The translations under genes and the position numbers were made by a program. This document shows positions 21,392 through 33,379 of a DNA stretch of 64,000 bases, in pieces. Each line of letters begins with the position of its first letter. The first letter of the stretch is position 1. This DNA comes from Elymus sibiricus (lineage: Eukaryota; Streptophyta; Magnoliopsida; Poales; Poaceae): the NCBI GenBank assembly GCA_039707655.1, contig CM077667.1, forward strand, positions 416,187,409 through 416,251,408, written 5' to 3'. The notes beneath the pieces were generated by a model. That model ran no database searches and was not told the origin of the DNA. It saw only the letters and a list, made by a program, of their open reading frames with translations.

Positions 21392-23384
21392 CTAACATAG
21401 AGTGGGACTAATGCCCTTAAGATCATCAAGAGTATATCCAATAGCAGCCCGGTGCTTCCTTAGAACTTTTAATAATCTTTCTTCTTCATGTTCTGAAAGG
21501 TTAGCACTAATAATAACAGGATATATCTTTTTCTCATCAAGATAAGCATACTTCAAAGTGTCAGGCAATTGCTTTAATTCAAACATAGGATCACCTTTAG
21601 GTGGAGGAGGACCTCCAAGAGTTTCAATAGGCAAGTTGTGTTTCATGAGAGGTTGTTGTTCAAAGAAATTTTTATCTATTTCATTTCTTTCACGCAAATG
21701 CATATCATTTTCATGGTCAAGCAAATATTGTTCTAATGGATCGGTAGGAGGGACGGCAATAGAAGTGAGACCAATCATTTCATCCTTACTAGATAATGCT
21801 CTATCACGAGGTTGTCTACTAAACTTGGAAAAAAATAAACTCATGAGACACACCACCAAAACTGACACCGATAGTTTGTTTTTCACAATCTATCTTAGCA
21901 TTAACGGTGCTCAAGAACGGTCTACCAAAGATAATGGGACAAAAGTCATCTTGTGGGGAACCAAGAACTAGAAAATCAGTAGGGTATTTTACTTTCCCAC
22001 ACAAGACTTCAACATATCTAACAATCCCAAGTGGTGTGATGGTGTCTCTATTAGCAAGTTTAATAGTAACATCAATGTCTTCTATTTCAGCAGGTGCTAT
22101 TTCATTCATAATTTCTTGGTATAAGGTAAAAGGGATAGCACTCACACGAGCACCCAAATCACATAAACCATGATAGAAATGATCTCCGATTTTGACTGAG
22201 ACAATAGGCATGCCCTCTATGGGCCTATGTTTATCTTTTTCATCAGGTTTGGCAATTCTAGCAGCTTCATCACAGATGTAGATAACATGCCCATCAATAT
22301 TTTCTACCAAGAGATCCTTAACCATAGCAACACTAGGTTCTACTTTAATTTGCTTAGGGGGCTTAGGTGCTCTAATATTACTCTTACAAACCATAGTTGA
22401 TGCCTTAGAATGTTCCTTTATCCTAACAGGGAAAGGTGGGTTTTCAATGTAAGCGGTAGGCACAACTAGATCAACATTGTAAATGATGGTTTCATCTTTA
22501 GCCATGACCGGTTCTTTAATTTCTTCCTTAATAGGGGGATGATATTTAAACCACTTCTCTTGAGGGAGATCAACATGAGTAGCAAATGCTTCACAGAAAG
22601 AGGCTACTATCTCAGAGTCAAGTCCATATTTAGTGCTAAACTTGTGAAAAGCATCGGTATTCATAAAAGATTTAACACAATCAAACTCAAGCTTTATACC
22701 TGACTCATTACCTTCGTCGAGTTCCCAATCTTCAGAGTTGCATTTAATTCTTTCTAAGAGATCCCACTTGAATTCAATAGTCTTCTTCATAAAAGAACCA
22801 GCACAAGAAGTATCGAGCATGGATTGATCATTATGAGAAAGCCGAGCATAAAAATTCTGAATGATAACTTCTCTCGGGATATCATGATTGGGGCATGAAT
22901 ATAACATTGACTTAAGCCTCCCCCAAGCTAGAGCGATGCTTTCTCCTTCACGAGGCCAAAAATTATATATATAATTCCGATCACGATGAACTAGATGCAT
23001 GGGATAAAACTTTTGGTGGAATTCCAATTGCAAACGATTCCAGTTCCATGATCCAAGATCATCACATAGCCTATACCATGTCAATGCTTTTCCCTTCAAA
23101 GATAAATGGAAAACCTTCTTCTTAACTTCATCTCCGGGTAAACCTGCAAGCTTAAATAATCCAGAAATTTCATTCACATATAAGAGGTGCATATCAGGAT
23201 GTTCAGTTCCATCTCCTGCATAAGGTTTAGCAAGTAGTTGTTCTACCATACCCGAAGGAATTTCATAACCAATATTTTCAGTAGGTGCAGTAGGTTGAGG
23301 GGCAACTAATTGTGGTTCCGGTCGAGGTGAAGATACCCCGAACAAACCCCTCAAAGGATTGTTTTCCATAGTAGCAAGTAACAA
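21392..23384 (-). pseudogene. E2 gag-protease and protease-RT linker
   Basis: Frame 21819-23384 starts with ATG 23367-23369 (MENNPLRGLFGV; five upstream codons are probably not used). Gag core motifs are FKLAGLPGDEVKKKVFHLSL, KGKALTWYRL, the WNRLQLEFHQKFYP stretch and WGRLKSMLYSCPNH. No CCHC zinc knuckle is seen. Protease follows with CDLGARVSAIPF at residues 408-419; the usual Ser/Thr-type fourth position is Arg (E1 has DLGAS), which probably impairs the active site. A frameshift near 21835 leads into the linker frame 21392-21886, ending DDLKGISPTLC before a TAG. Confidence 0.8.
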
Positions 23385-23447
23385 TAAAATTTCAGCACCT
23401 AGTATAAGTTTTTCCTTACCGATTTCAACTTACCAAGAGCGCTTCAC

Positions 23448-23465
23448 TCCTCGGCAACGGCGCCA
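23448..23465 (-). other. E2 primer-binding site
   Basis: The minus strand reads TGGCGCCGTTGCCGAGGA, the tRNA-Asp-type site with one mismatch, 11 bp inside the LTR end. Confidence 0.85.
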
Positions 23466-23476
23466 AAAAAGAGTCT

Positions 23477-24992
23477 TGATGAGCCACAAGTATAGGGGAT
23501 CAATTGTAGTCCTTTCAATAAGTAAGAGTGTCGAACCCAACGAGAAGTAGAAGGAAATGACAAGCGGTTTTCAGCAAGGTAATTTCTGCAAGCACTGAAA
23601 TTGTAGGTAACAGATAGTTTGATAGAAAGGTAATTGATAACGAGCAAGTAACGGTAATGGTAAATAAGGTGCAGAAAGGTAGCCCAATCCTTTTGTGGCA
23701 AAGGACAGGCCAGAACAATCTCTACTAATAGGCAAAGTGTTCTTGAGGGTACACGGGAATTTCATCTAGTCACTTTTATCATGTTGGTTTGATTCGTGTT
23801 CGCTACTTTGATAATTTGATATGTGGGTGGACCGGTGCTTGGGTGTTGTTCTTACTTGAACAACCTCCCACTTATGATTAACCCCCTCGCAAGCATCCGC
23901 AACTACGAGAAAAGTATTAAGATAAAATATAACCATAGCATTAAACGTTTGGATCCAAATCAGCCCCTTACGAAGTAGCACATGAACTAGGGTTTAAGCT
24001 TCTGTCGCTCTAGCAACCCATCATCTAATAAATACTCCACAATGCATTCCCTTAGGCCAAAGGATGGTGAAGTGTCATGTAGTCGACGTTCACATGACAC
24101 CACTGAGGGAATCACAACATGCATATCATCAAAATATCGAACACATATCAAATTCACATGATTACTTGCGACATGACTTCTCTCGTGACCTCAAGAACAA
24201 AGGTAACTACTCACAAATAATAATCATGCTCAAGATCAGAGGGGTATTGAATAGCATAATGGATCTGAACATATAATTTCCACCAAATAAACCATATAGT
24301 AATCAACTACAAGATGTAATCAACACTACTAGTCACCCACAGGTACCAATCTGAGGTTCCGGTACAAAGATTGAACACAAGAGATGAACTAGGGTTTGAG
24401 AGGAGATGGTGCTGTTGAAGATGTTGATGAAGATTGGCCTCCAAAAGATGAGATGGGTGTTGGTGATGACGATGGCTTCGATTTCCCCCTCCGGGAGGGA
24501 AGTTCCCCCGGCGAAATCGCTCCGCCGGAGGGCAAAAGTGCTCCTGCCCAAGTTCCGCCTCGAGACGGCGGCGCGCCGTCCCGAAAGTCCTCTCCTTATT
24601 TTTTCTAGGTCAAAAGAGAATATATAACAGAAGATGGGCACCAGAGGTCGGCCGAGGAGGGCACAACCCACCAGGGCGTGCCTAGGGGGGCTGGCGCGCC
24701 CTGGTGTCTTGTGCCCACCAGGGTGGCCCCCTCCAGTAGTTCTTTGCTGCAGTATTTTTTATTAATTTCAAAAATAATCTCCGTAAAGTTTCAACTTCAT
24801 TGGAGTTGTGCAGAATAGGTATCTCTGATGTGCTTTTTTAGGTCCAGAATTCCAACTGCCGGTATTCTCCCTCTTTGTGTAAACCTTGCATATTATGAGA
24901 GAAAAGGCATTAGAACCACTTCCTAAAGAATTATTATTCAACAAAACATAATAATTAACAATAGGAAATCATGATGCAAAATGGACGTATCA
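23477..24992 (-). repeat. E2 5' LTR
   Basis: The 1516-bp LTR starts (minus) TGATACGTCCATTTTGC at 24992 and ends GGCTCATCA at 23477. It contains the GC-rich inverted repeat (24669-24706) and a TATATA box (24621-24626) 43 bp downstream, as in the E1 LTR. No gene is present. Confidence 0.88.
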
Positions 24993-27056
24993 CCAGAGCT
25001 CAAAGTTTTAAATTGAGAGAGAAAAATATTTTGAGTGGCATGCCTTTCCTGTCAACGAAAACGACAAAGTAGTTCACAATACTTTCCATGCTAGATATAT
25101 CATAGGTGGTTCCCAAACAGAAAATAAAGTTTATTCCTTTTTCCACCATTCTTTCACAATCCATGGCTGGCCGTATCCATGGTTGCCTTCCATACCAACA
25201 CTTTCCAAGGAATTTATTATTTGACAACATAAAGTAATTTTTTCCTTTTTTTCATTTCGGGACTGGGCATCCCTATTACCGCCGTACTCTCGTGCAATGA
25301 CAAGTGAATAAACACTCGTCTTGAGAATAACACATCTAGCATGGAAAAATATTGGACACCCCCTACCGTTTCATGAGCGGTACGAGCACACAAAAAGGAA
25401 ATTTATTTTGAAAATTAGAGATGGCACATACAAATTTGCTTAGAACGGCATGGAAATACCGCATATAGGTAGGTATGGTGGACTCATAAGGCAAAACTGG
25501 GGTTAAGGATTTTGGATGCACAAGTAGTATTTCTACTTAGTACAAGTGGAGGCTAGCAAATAGATTGAGAAGCAACCAACCAAGAAACGAAAATTCACAT
25601 AAGCGAGCATTGAGCATAACTAATACCGAATAATGCACCATAAGTAGGATGTAATTTCATTGCATAACTATTGACTTTCGTACTTGCATAGGGAATCACA
25701 AACCTTAACACCAATATTCTTACTAAAGCATAATTACTCACTAACATGACTCACATATTACTATCATCATGTCTCAAAACTATTACAAGGAATCAAGTTT
25801 AATTTGTCCAATGATCTTCATGAAAGTTTTTATTATATCCCCATTGGACATCTATCATTTTGGGACTAGTTTCATATATTGCCATTGCTTTTGACAAGCT
25901 CAAACAAATTTAAGTGAAGAACATGAGAATAGAGATTTAATCTCTCAAAATAGTATAAGTGAAGCATGATAGGATTTCTTCATAATTTACTAACTCTCAA
26001 ATTAATCTAAGTGAAGCATGATAGGATTTCTTCAAAAGCTTCCAAGCACACCGTGCTCAAAAAGATATAAGTGAAGCGCTAGAGCAGTTCTATAGCTCAA
26101 AAAGTTTAAGTGAAGCATATAGAGCAATTCTAACAAATCATAGCATAATTTTGGCTCTCTCAAATAGGTGTGTCCAGCAAGTATACAAGTGACAAACTAA
26201 AAAGCAAAGCAATCAAAGACTCAAATGATACAAGACGCTCCAAGCAAAACTCATGATATGTGATGAATAAAAATATAGCTCCAAGTAAAATACCGATGGT
26301 CGTTAGAAGAAAGAGGGGATGCCACTCGGGGCGTCCCCAAGCTTAGTTGCTTGTTTCTCTTAGGATATATGTTGGGGGTGCTGTATCATCCCCAAGCTTA
26401 GGCTCTTTTCACTCCTTATTCCTTCATCCATCGTGATCTCACCCAAAACTTGAAAACTTCAATCACACAAAACTCAACAAAATCTTCGTGAGATCCGTTA
26501 GTATAATAAAGCAAATCACTACTTTAAGTACTGTTCCAAACACATCCAAATTTTATTATTGCATTATACCTACTGTATTTTAACTTTACCATGGCTCATA
26601 CCCTTCAATACAACCCATAGATTCATCAAAACAAGCACACAGTGCAACGAAAACAGAATCTGTCTTAAACAGAACAGTCTGTAGTAATCTATACTCTAAC
26701 CATACTTTTGTAACTCTAAAAATTCTCAAAAATTAGGAAAACTCAAATAATTTGTATAGCAATACTTTGTTAAAATTTCAGCTCAATATCGCTCTCCAGT
26801 AAAAAATGATAATTCGAATACCGGAGGCAAAGTTTCTGTTTCAGATTCATCATTATTTCTACTCATCTTATGAATCATCCTAAAGGCTTTACTTGGAAAA
26901 AACACTAAATAAAACATAAAAACACAATCATAACAGAGGCATAATTGGGTCAACACTCAAAAACAGAAAGGAAAAGACGAAAATAAATTTATTCATTGGG
27001 TTGCCTCCCAACAAGCGCTATCGTTTTACGCCCCTAGCTGGGCATAACGCATAGTT
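24993..27056 (-). other. E3 3' non-coding region
   Basis: About 2 kb of AT-rich sequence without a credible ORF. Two copies of the AAGCTTGGGG word occur on the minus strand near 26335-26345 and 26389-26400. Around 25900-26120 a short phrase similar to 'AAGTGAAGCATGATAGGATT' recurs several times, giving weak repetition. Part of 25464-25560 resembles the 3' region of E1 near 10460-10555, which shows distant relatedness of the families. Confidence 0.45.
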
Positions 27057-27871
27057 TCAAGTATTGTCATCTTTGGTTTTCAACTCTTCAATCACACAAC
27101 TAGATTTCTTCAAGAATTTGGCATGCATATTCTCAATGACAACACTTCTAGGAAAAATACCAAAAAATTCATTCTTGTAAATAGGGTCTCTTACTATTTC
27201 AACAAAGTCGGGATGAATACTAATCATTTTAAGATCTCCCTTGTGGCCACTAGGTGAAGCAACTTTGTTCTTAGTGACTTGCGTGGTTTTGCAAATTTTT
27301 ACAGGAGTTTTTTCAATAGTTTTGACAGAAGAAAAGGCCGAACCCAAGTTACTAAAAATTTCTTCTAACTTATCAATCTGGTAAGGACTCTCTTCTATCC
27401 TTTTTTTAACTACGGTCTCTTTTTCCTTTAATAATTTAAATACATCTCCCGCTTTCGACCCAATTTTATTAGCAAGATTATGCATTTTCTTATCCAAATT
27501 TTAATGTGTTCTTTGGTAATCATCTTCTTTTCAATAGCATCTAACCTCTCCATAACATGTTCAAGAGTCAAAGTTGTTTCATTGATCGTAAGAGATGGTG
27601 ATCCCACTAAACTTCGCATAGCATTAAAAGCATCCAAAGATGGACACATCAAGAAATTCCCATCGGTAATCGTATCAAGGACGAATCTATACCAAGTGGT
27701 GATGCCCACATAAAAACTGCGAAGGAGAACAACGGTAGACTGCTTATGAATAGATCTATTATGAGCATTGCAAATCCTATACCAAGCATCTTTTAGGTTC
27801 TCCCCTCCCCTTTGCTTAAAATTAAGAACTTCATTCTCGGCAATAGACGCAATAGAGGAAGAACTAGCCAT
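27057..27871 (-). pseudogene. E3 gag-like protein, frameshifted
   Basis: The likely start is ATG 27869-27871 (MASSSSIASIAENEVLNF). The first frame has the gag-like segment GGENLKDAWYRICNAHNRS and FYVGITTWYRFVLDTI, ending with a coiled segment (LEHVMERLDAIEKKMI). A frameshift near 27495 leads to frame 27057-27497 (DKKMHNLANKIGSKAGDVFK, then a Lys-rich part and FGIFPRSVVIENMHAKFL). The element has only this gag-like product. Family recognition is moderate; no zinc knuckle is present. Confidence 0.55.
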
Positions 27872-28087
27872 AGCAACAAGGTAGGTGAACAAGAGATCTG
27901 GCGAGAAAAAGGCAAACGAAAAAGAGGGTGAATAAAACGGCAAATTGGGTGAAGTGGGGGAGAGGAAAACGAGAGGCAAATGGCAAATAATGTAATTGCA
28001 AGGAGATGAGATTTGTGATTAGGAACCTGGTAGATGATGATGGTGTCTCCTCGGCGCCAGAGATTGGCACGTAGAAGAGACCGCTTC

Positions 28088-28106
28088 CTCCCCGACAAAG
28101 GCGCTA
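28088..28106 (-). other. E3 degenerate primer-binding site
   Basis: The minus strand reads TAGCGCCTTTGTCGGGGAG, a mutated form of the tRNA-Asp-type site TGGCGCCGTTGCCGGGGAG, located about 18 bp inside the LTR. Confidence 0.6.
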
Positions 28107-28123
28107 GAACCCAGAAATTCCTT

Positions 28124-29689
28124 TGACGTGGCTTGAGACTGCGTCGGTATTTCCCCAAAGAGGAAGGGATGATGCAGCACAACGACGGTAAGTATTTCCC
28201 TCAGTTATGAAACCAAGGTATCGAACAGTAGGAGGATCACCACCACTACATAAACATCACTTGCACACAAAGAACAAATACTTGCAACCCGACGCGAAAG
28301 AGAGGTTGTCAATCTCTCTACGATAAAAAGATAGATTAGGTAGTGATAGATTGTAGAGATAGATCTCTCAAGAACACAAAATAAAAAGAGCAAATAAAAA
28401 ATGCAGCAATATATTTTTGGGTTTTTGGAATAATAGATCTGAAAACAAAAGCAGCAAAAAGATAGATCGGAAAGCAATATGTTGGAAAAGTAGACGCGGG
28501 GGCCGTAGGTTTCACTAGTGGCTTCTCTCATGAGTATAGCACACGGTGGGTGAACAAATTACTATTGGGCAATTGATAGAAAATCAAATAATCATGACGA
28601 TATCCAAGGCAATGATCATTATATAGGCATCACGTCCAAGATTAGTAGACCAAAACAATTCTGCATCTACTACTATTACTCCACACATCGACCGCTATCC
28701 AGCATGCATCTAGTGTATTAAGTTCATGGGAAAACGGAGTAATGCAATAAGAACGGTGACATGATGTAGACAAGATCTATTCATTTAGGAATAGACCCCA
28801 TCTTGTTATCCTTAATAGCAACGATACATGCGTGCCTCGCTGCCCCTTCTGTCACTAGGAGAGGACACCGCAAGATCGAACCCATCACAAAGCACATCTT
28901 CCCATGGCAAGAAAAATCAATCTAGTTGGCTTAACTAAACCAAAGATTCGAACAAGAAATACGAGGCTATAAGTAATCATGCATATAAGAGATCAAAGAA
29001 GACTCAAATAATATTCATGGATAGAAACTGATCATGAACTCAAAATTCATCGGATCCCAACAAACACACCGCAAAAAGTTTACATGAAATAGATCTTCAA
29101 GATACCATTGTATTGAGAATCAAAAGAGAGAGAGGAAGCCATCTAGCTACTGCCTACGGACCCGTAGCTCTATGGTGGACTACTCACGCATCATCGGAGA
29201 GGCACCAATGAGGATGATGAACCCCTGCGTGATGGTGTTAGATTGGATCTCGAGGTTCTGGAACATGCGGCGGCTGGATGTGTTTTTGGTCAACTCCTCT
29301 AGGGTTTCTGGAATATTTGGGAATTTATAGGCGTCAGAGGCGGTGGAGAGGGGTCCCGAGGAGGGCACAACCCATCAGGGCGCGCCTGGGGCCTCTGGCG
29401 CGCCCTGGTGGGTTGTGGTCTCCTCGACCCTCCCCTATGGCACTTCTTTGGCCCACTGGATGTCTTCTGGCCCAAATAAAATCTCCAAAAAGTTTCGCAA
29501 TGTTTGGGCTTCATTTGGTACTGATATTCTGCGAAGTAAAAAACAAGCAAAAACAACAACTGGCACTTTGACACTATGTCAATAGGTTAGTCCCAAGCAA
29601 TGATACAAACAATGATTGTAAAACATCCAAGAATGATAATATAACAGCATGGAACAAGCAAAAATTATTGATACGTTGGAGACGTATCA
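28124..29689 (-). repeat. E3 5' LTR
   Basis: The LTR runs (minus) from TGATACGTCTCCAACG (29689) to GCCACGTCA (about 28124). The GC-rich inverted repeat is at 29369-29417 and the TATA box CTATAAATTCC at 29324-29329, 40 bp downstream. The exact 3' border is uncertain by a few bases. Short ORFs within it are incidental. Confidence 0.75.
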
Positions 29690-30027
29690 GTGCCTCGCTA
29701 CCCCTTCTGTCACTGGGAGAGGACACCGCAAGATCGAACCCATCACAAAGCACCTCTTCCCATGGCAAGAAAAATCGATCTAGTTTGCCTAACTAAACCA
29801 AAGATTCGAAGAAGAAATATGAGGCTATAAGTAATCATGCATATAAGAGATCAAAGAAGACTCAAATAATATTCATGGATAGAAACTGATCATGAACTCA
29901 AAATTCATCGGATCACAACAAACACACCGCAAAGAGTCATCATATCAAATAGAACTCCAAGAGACCATTATATTGAGAATAAAAAGAGAGAGAGAAAGCC
30001 ATCTAGCTACTGCTTATGGACCCGTAG
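29690..30027 (-). repeat. E4 LTR, inner remnant
   Basis: This matches the middle of the E3 LTR (about 28830-29168) and continues at 44545 after the 14.5-kb Tekay-like insertion. Its 3' part is missing because the E3 element starts at 29689. The last five bases (CGTAG) are the target duplication of the Tekay-like element. Confidence 0.75.
30023..30027. repeat. Target-site duplication CGTAG, left copy
   Basis: CGTAG precedes the TGTAAC terminus at 30028 and is repeated exactly after the GTTACA terminus at 44540-44544. Confidence 0.9.
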
Positions 30028-33000
30028 TGTAACAACCAAGATGCGGTCCTATCCCTATTAAGGCACGAGGGCCTCGACGGGGATAGAAGCGCATCTAGTC
30101 GTTTCCCAAGTACAGTAAACATTGCATACATGTAGGAAGAGATGAGTATATGAGTTGGCTTACACTCGCCACAAGCTATCTTACAAGTTCACACAAATTA
30201 TTCATACATCATTCAGAAGACAGGGTCCGGCTACGGACGAAATCAAACGAAAAAGAAGCAATGATAAACTGTCTTGCTATCCCAGGATCACCACCACGAA
30301 GCTCCCTACTCGTCTGGGTACGTAACATACATCCGACCACGTTCTTCATCATACTCCCACTGGAGTTGCGACACGTCATCTGACACGTACTCATCAACAC
30401 CTGTACCTGTATTGTTGTAATGTGTGAGCCACACGGACTCAGCAATCTGATATCCCGGGTACCGACACTATGTAAGCCTTTAGGTGAGGAAATGGTTAAT
30501 TGGTGAGGCTGCAGCAAGCGCTAAGCATGTATTTGGTGGCTAATCTTACGAGACCATGAATGTGAATATGGTGACCTACGTAAGACGGATGTGAACTAGC
30601 ATGATCACTAAGTGATCCTGAACAACTACTTACGTCAAACATAACCCCACCGTGTTCTCTCTCGGTTCATGTTCACGAGAAGAGACAATCACGGTTACGC
30701 ACACAGTTGGTGTATTTTATTGAGTTTACTTCAAGTTTACTATTACCGGGTGTTAAACAAATCTCCAAGTTGCCACGTAACCGCGGGCACGGCTTTCCGA
30801 AAGATTAAACCCTGCAGGGATGCTCCAACTCATCCATCACAAACTAACCACACGCCGCGATAACAACCTCGACCACGAATCTCGTGATCTTCCTAGGCAA
30901 TTCCACTGGAAAACCGCAACCTCGAGATAGCCCGAAGAAAATCGGAATTCCTCGCGCAAGACATTCGAGAAAGGTAAAACAAGTCCAGCAAGACTGCCCG
31001 ACGTGTCGACGAACCCGATAGGAGCCGCGTATCTCGTTCTCACGACACGACGGATGAGCGATGGTTACCACGCCAATCACTGAGTTGCCCCGGGCGGCGT
31101 TAATAAGCTGCTCTGGGTTGGACCAACACTCATGAGGAGCACTGGCCCGGAAAAATACCAGGGCCTAGTGCCCACAAAACACTACCACTTTCATGTTGAC
31201 AAGTCTCCCAAATCACGCAAGAATTAAATCATACATAAATCACAAAAATGTCACCTCATCACAAAATAATGTTTTCACAAAGTTCTTCCAATGGCAAAAC
31301 CAATGGCACCACTGGATTCCTGGGATTTTTCTACCCCAAAATCATATGCCACATGCCTATTTTCCTGTTGGTAAAACTCCCAAAAATGCAAACATAAAAA
31401 CCACCAAGCACTTAGGGTCACTCATATGCCTAATTTGGAAGTACTAGGTTGACAGATTGGCATAGACAGATTTGGCATAAAACAAACAGGAACTTTTTCC
31501 TAAAATGGAAATATCACAAAATCACATAAACATATTAAACAAAAAAATAAAAAAGGAGGGCCCACTTGGCAGTGAGTCGGGGGCCCCTGTGGGTATTACA
31601 AGTGGGGACCGGGCCCACTGTCAGTGGCACTGCGAATAAGTGAAAAAAGGGTGCTAAAATGCCCCGCGGGGGAACGAACCCAGGCCTCCTCTGTAGGAGA
31701 GCGAGGGGGCTACCACTTCGCTACGTCGCGGCAACTGGCAGAGGAGTGGCGCTAGGCCTCTTAACTAAACAAGGCTCGGCCTTGTTTTCTCCCTCACCAC
31801 CGGGAGGAGGACGACGCTCCGGCGACCAACGGCGGCGACGGCCGGGGAAACCAAGCGCCGGCGGGGATTCGGGACAGGCAGGGGGGTCCATCTACCTAGC
31901 TAGCGCGCCGAGGGAGCTCGCATGGCGAGGCGCGGGGTCTCGCTGCTCCCGGTTCCGCTGGTTAGCAGGATGCGAGTAGAGGGGCTGCAGGTTGCGCGGC
32001 GAGCGTGGGCGAGCGCGGCAGGGTGCTAGGCGCTACGGGGAAAGCACGGGCAAGCAGGAGGGCCAGCTACGCGGAAGGACCCGAGCGGTGATTCTCTGAA
32101 GAACAACTTCAGAGCTCTTGCGATAGGGCGCAGGGAGCACGGGCGAGGCACGGCTACGGCGGCGTCTACGCGGAGCTCGCGATGATGGAGAAGGCACGGA
32201 TCGGGAGCGGGGCTCACCTAGGGCTCGACGGACAAGAAGAAGCTGCTGGAGAGGGGCCGGGGACGACGCGGGGAAGCACCGAAGTCCCGCTCGCCTCGGA
32301 TCCGGGACGCAGGAAGAAGATGGGTCGGGGAGACGGCGCTCCGGGGGCTGCAGGCGTCGAGCTCGTTGTCGGGGACGACGGGCCTACCTCCGCGTTTCAA
32401 ACCATGGCCACAGGAGGGGCGGACGCGACGGCGTCGAGCTACACCGGGCGCGAGCAGAAGCTCGGCCGGTTCATGGCGAGGAGGGCGACGGCGATGGTTG
32501 GGGGAGACCTACCTGCGGCGGCACGGCGAGGAGGAAGGAGGAATGGATTGCGGGGAGCGCCTAGGGTACCGGGGACACGCTTTATAGGTGCTAGGGGCGA
32601 GCGCCGGCCGTCAAATCAACGGACTTGGGACGCTGGCTCGATGCTGCTGGGCCTGAGTGAGGTCGAAGGCCCAAGTGGGCTCTCCTCCTCTCTCTCTCAC
32701 ACAGAACGTTTTTTCCTTTTTAAACAAAACAGAAACCAAAGAAAAACTCAGGGAAGCTAGAAAAGATTTAGAGAAAAACCAAGATAGTTTTGAACTCAAA
32801 AAATTACCCCCTAGTTAACAAAATTAGATTGGGCATTTTTCGGGCAAGTAAATAATTCACTTATAATATTAATTAGAACCTGTTTTGCAAAGATTAAAAA
32901 AACATGAAAAATAAAGCATGAATGAGAGTTGGTTGAAAAATCTTTGTAGAATATTTAAGATGGGTTCAACATTTTTATGGAAAATAAGAAGCCCATAAAA

Positions 33001-33298
33001 TACCACATGTTTTATTATTTGAAAAGAGAGAGGGAGATGGCATAGTTCTCTACAAATTGGGAGAGGCTTCACCACTAGCTTGCACACCACACCACAACAC
33101 ACACACACTCACCACAACAACTCCACACCACAAGCAAGACAAGCAAGTATGATGCACTAATAATTTATGTGATGATGCCATGATGCATGAGGAATGTCAT
33201 GAAGCAAAAATATATTACTCAAATCCCAAGGACACAACATGAAGGTCCACACATGACAAATGTTACAAATATGGAAGGAATGCTCTTGGGCTGTTACA
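30028..33298 (-). repeat. Tekay-like 3' LTR (3271 bp)
   Basis: Begins (plus) TGTAACAACCAAG and ends GGGCTGTTACA. A TATA box (minus CCTATAAAGCG) lies at 32581-32586, so U3 is about 0.7 kb and the transcribed LTR part about 2.5 kb. The centre is very GC-rich. ORFs on the plus strand (31659-31979, 32182-32760) are antisense to the element and look like composition artefacts. It lacks a 1.8-kb block present in the 5' LTR. Confidence 0.9.
31663..31730 (-). promoter_or_regulatory. Pol III-like A and B boxes in 3' LTR
   Basis: On the minus strand TAGCGAAGTGG (plus 31713-31723) resembles a tRNA A box and GGTTCGTTCCC (plus 31670-31680) a B box, 30-40 bp apart as in a tRNA. The segment may derive from a tRNA gene or SINE head. 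It is also present in the other LTR. No complete cloverleaf was confirmed. Confidence 0.4.
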
Positions 33299-33311
33299 AC
33301 TCTCCTCCACT
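33299..33311 (-). other. Tekay-like polypurine tract
   Basis: The minus strand reads AGTGGAGGAGAGT directly before the 3' LTR, as expected for the plus-strand primer. Confidence 0.75.
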
Positions 33312-33379
33312 ACACGAGGATCTCGCCCCGAGATCTAAGAACGAAAGAATTTGGGAAATTCGGAACGGAGATGGTCCTC

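Larger units (their letters stand above)
17572..24992 (-). mobile_element. E2: Athila-like Gypsy element, sister copy of E1
   Basis: The order is as in E1, with gag present: 5' LTR (23477-24992), PBS, gag-protease, RT, RNase H, integrase, internal promoter, downstream ORF. Its 3' sequence is cut at 17572 by the E1 LTR. Its right end meets E3 sequence at the LTR start (predicted duplication CCAGA, 24993-24997). RT has an in-frame 294-bp deletion, so the copy could not encode an active RT. Confidence 0.85.
24993..29689 (-). mobile_element. E3: gag-only Athila-type element
   Basis: The minus strand has a 1.57-kb LTR beginning TGATACGTCTCCAACG (29689), a degenerate tRNA-Asp-type PBS, a short gag-like frame and a long AT-rich tail that is cut at 24993 by the E2 LTR. 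No protease, RT or integrase is seen. The LTR belongs to a different group from E1/E2 but has the same GC-rich repeat before its TATA box. Its right end meets the E4 LTR remnant exactly (predicted duplication GTGCC, 29690-29694). Confidence 0.7.

Noticed and set aside
28124..30027. Tandem duplication of one LTR (E3 and E4)
   Set aside because: The boundary is an exact LTR start against the middle of the other LTR, and the second LTR has its own start at 45074. Insertion of E3 into the E4 LTR explains this without a duplication.
31659..32760. Plus-strand ORFs in the Tekay-like 3' LTR (and copies at 42110-43865)
   Set aside because: They are antisense to the element, lie in very GC-rich DNA, overlap ORFs on the other strand, and differ between the two LTR copies through insertions. 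No domain is visible.
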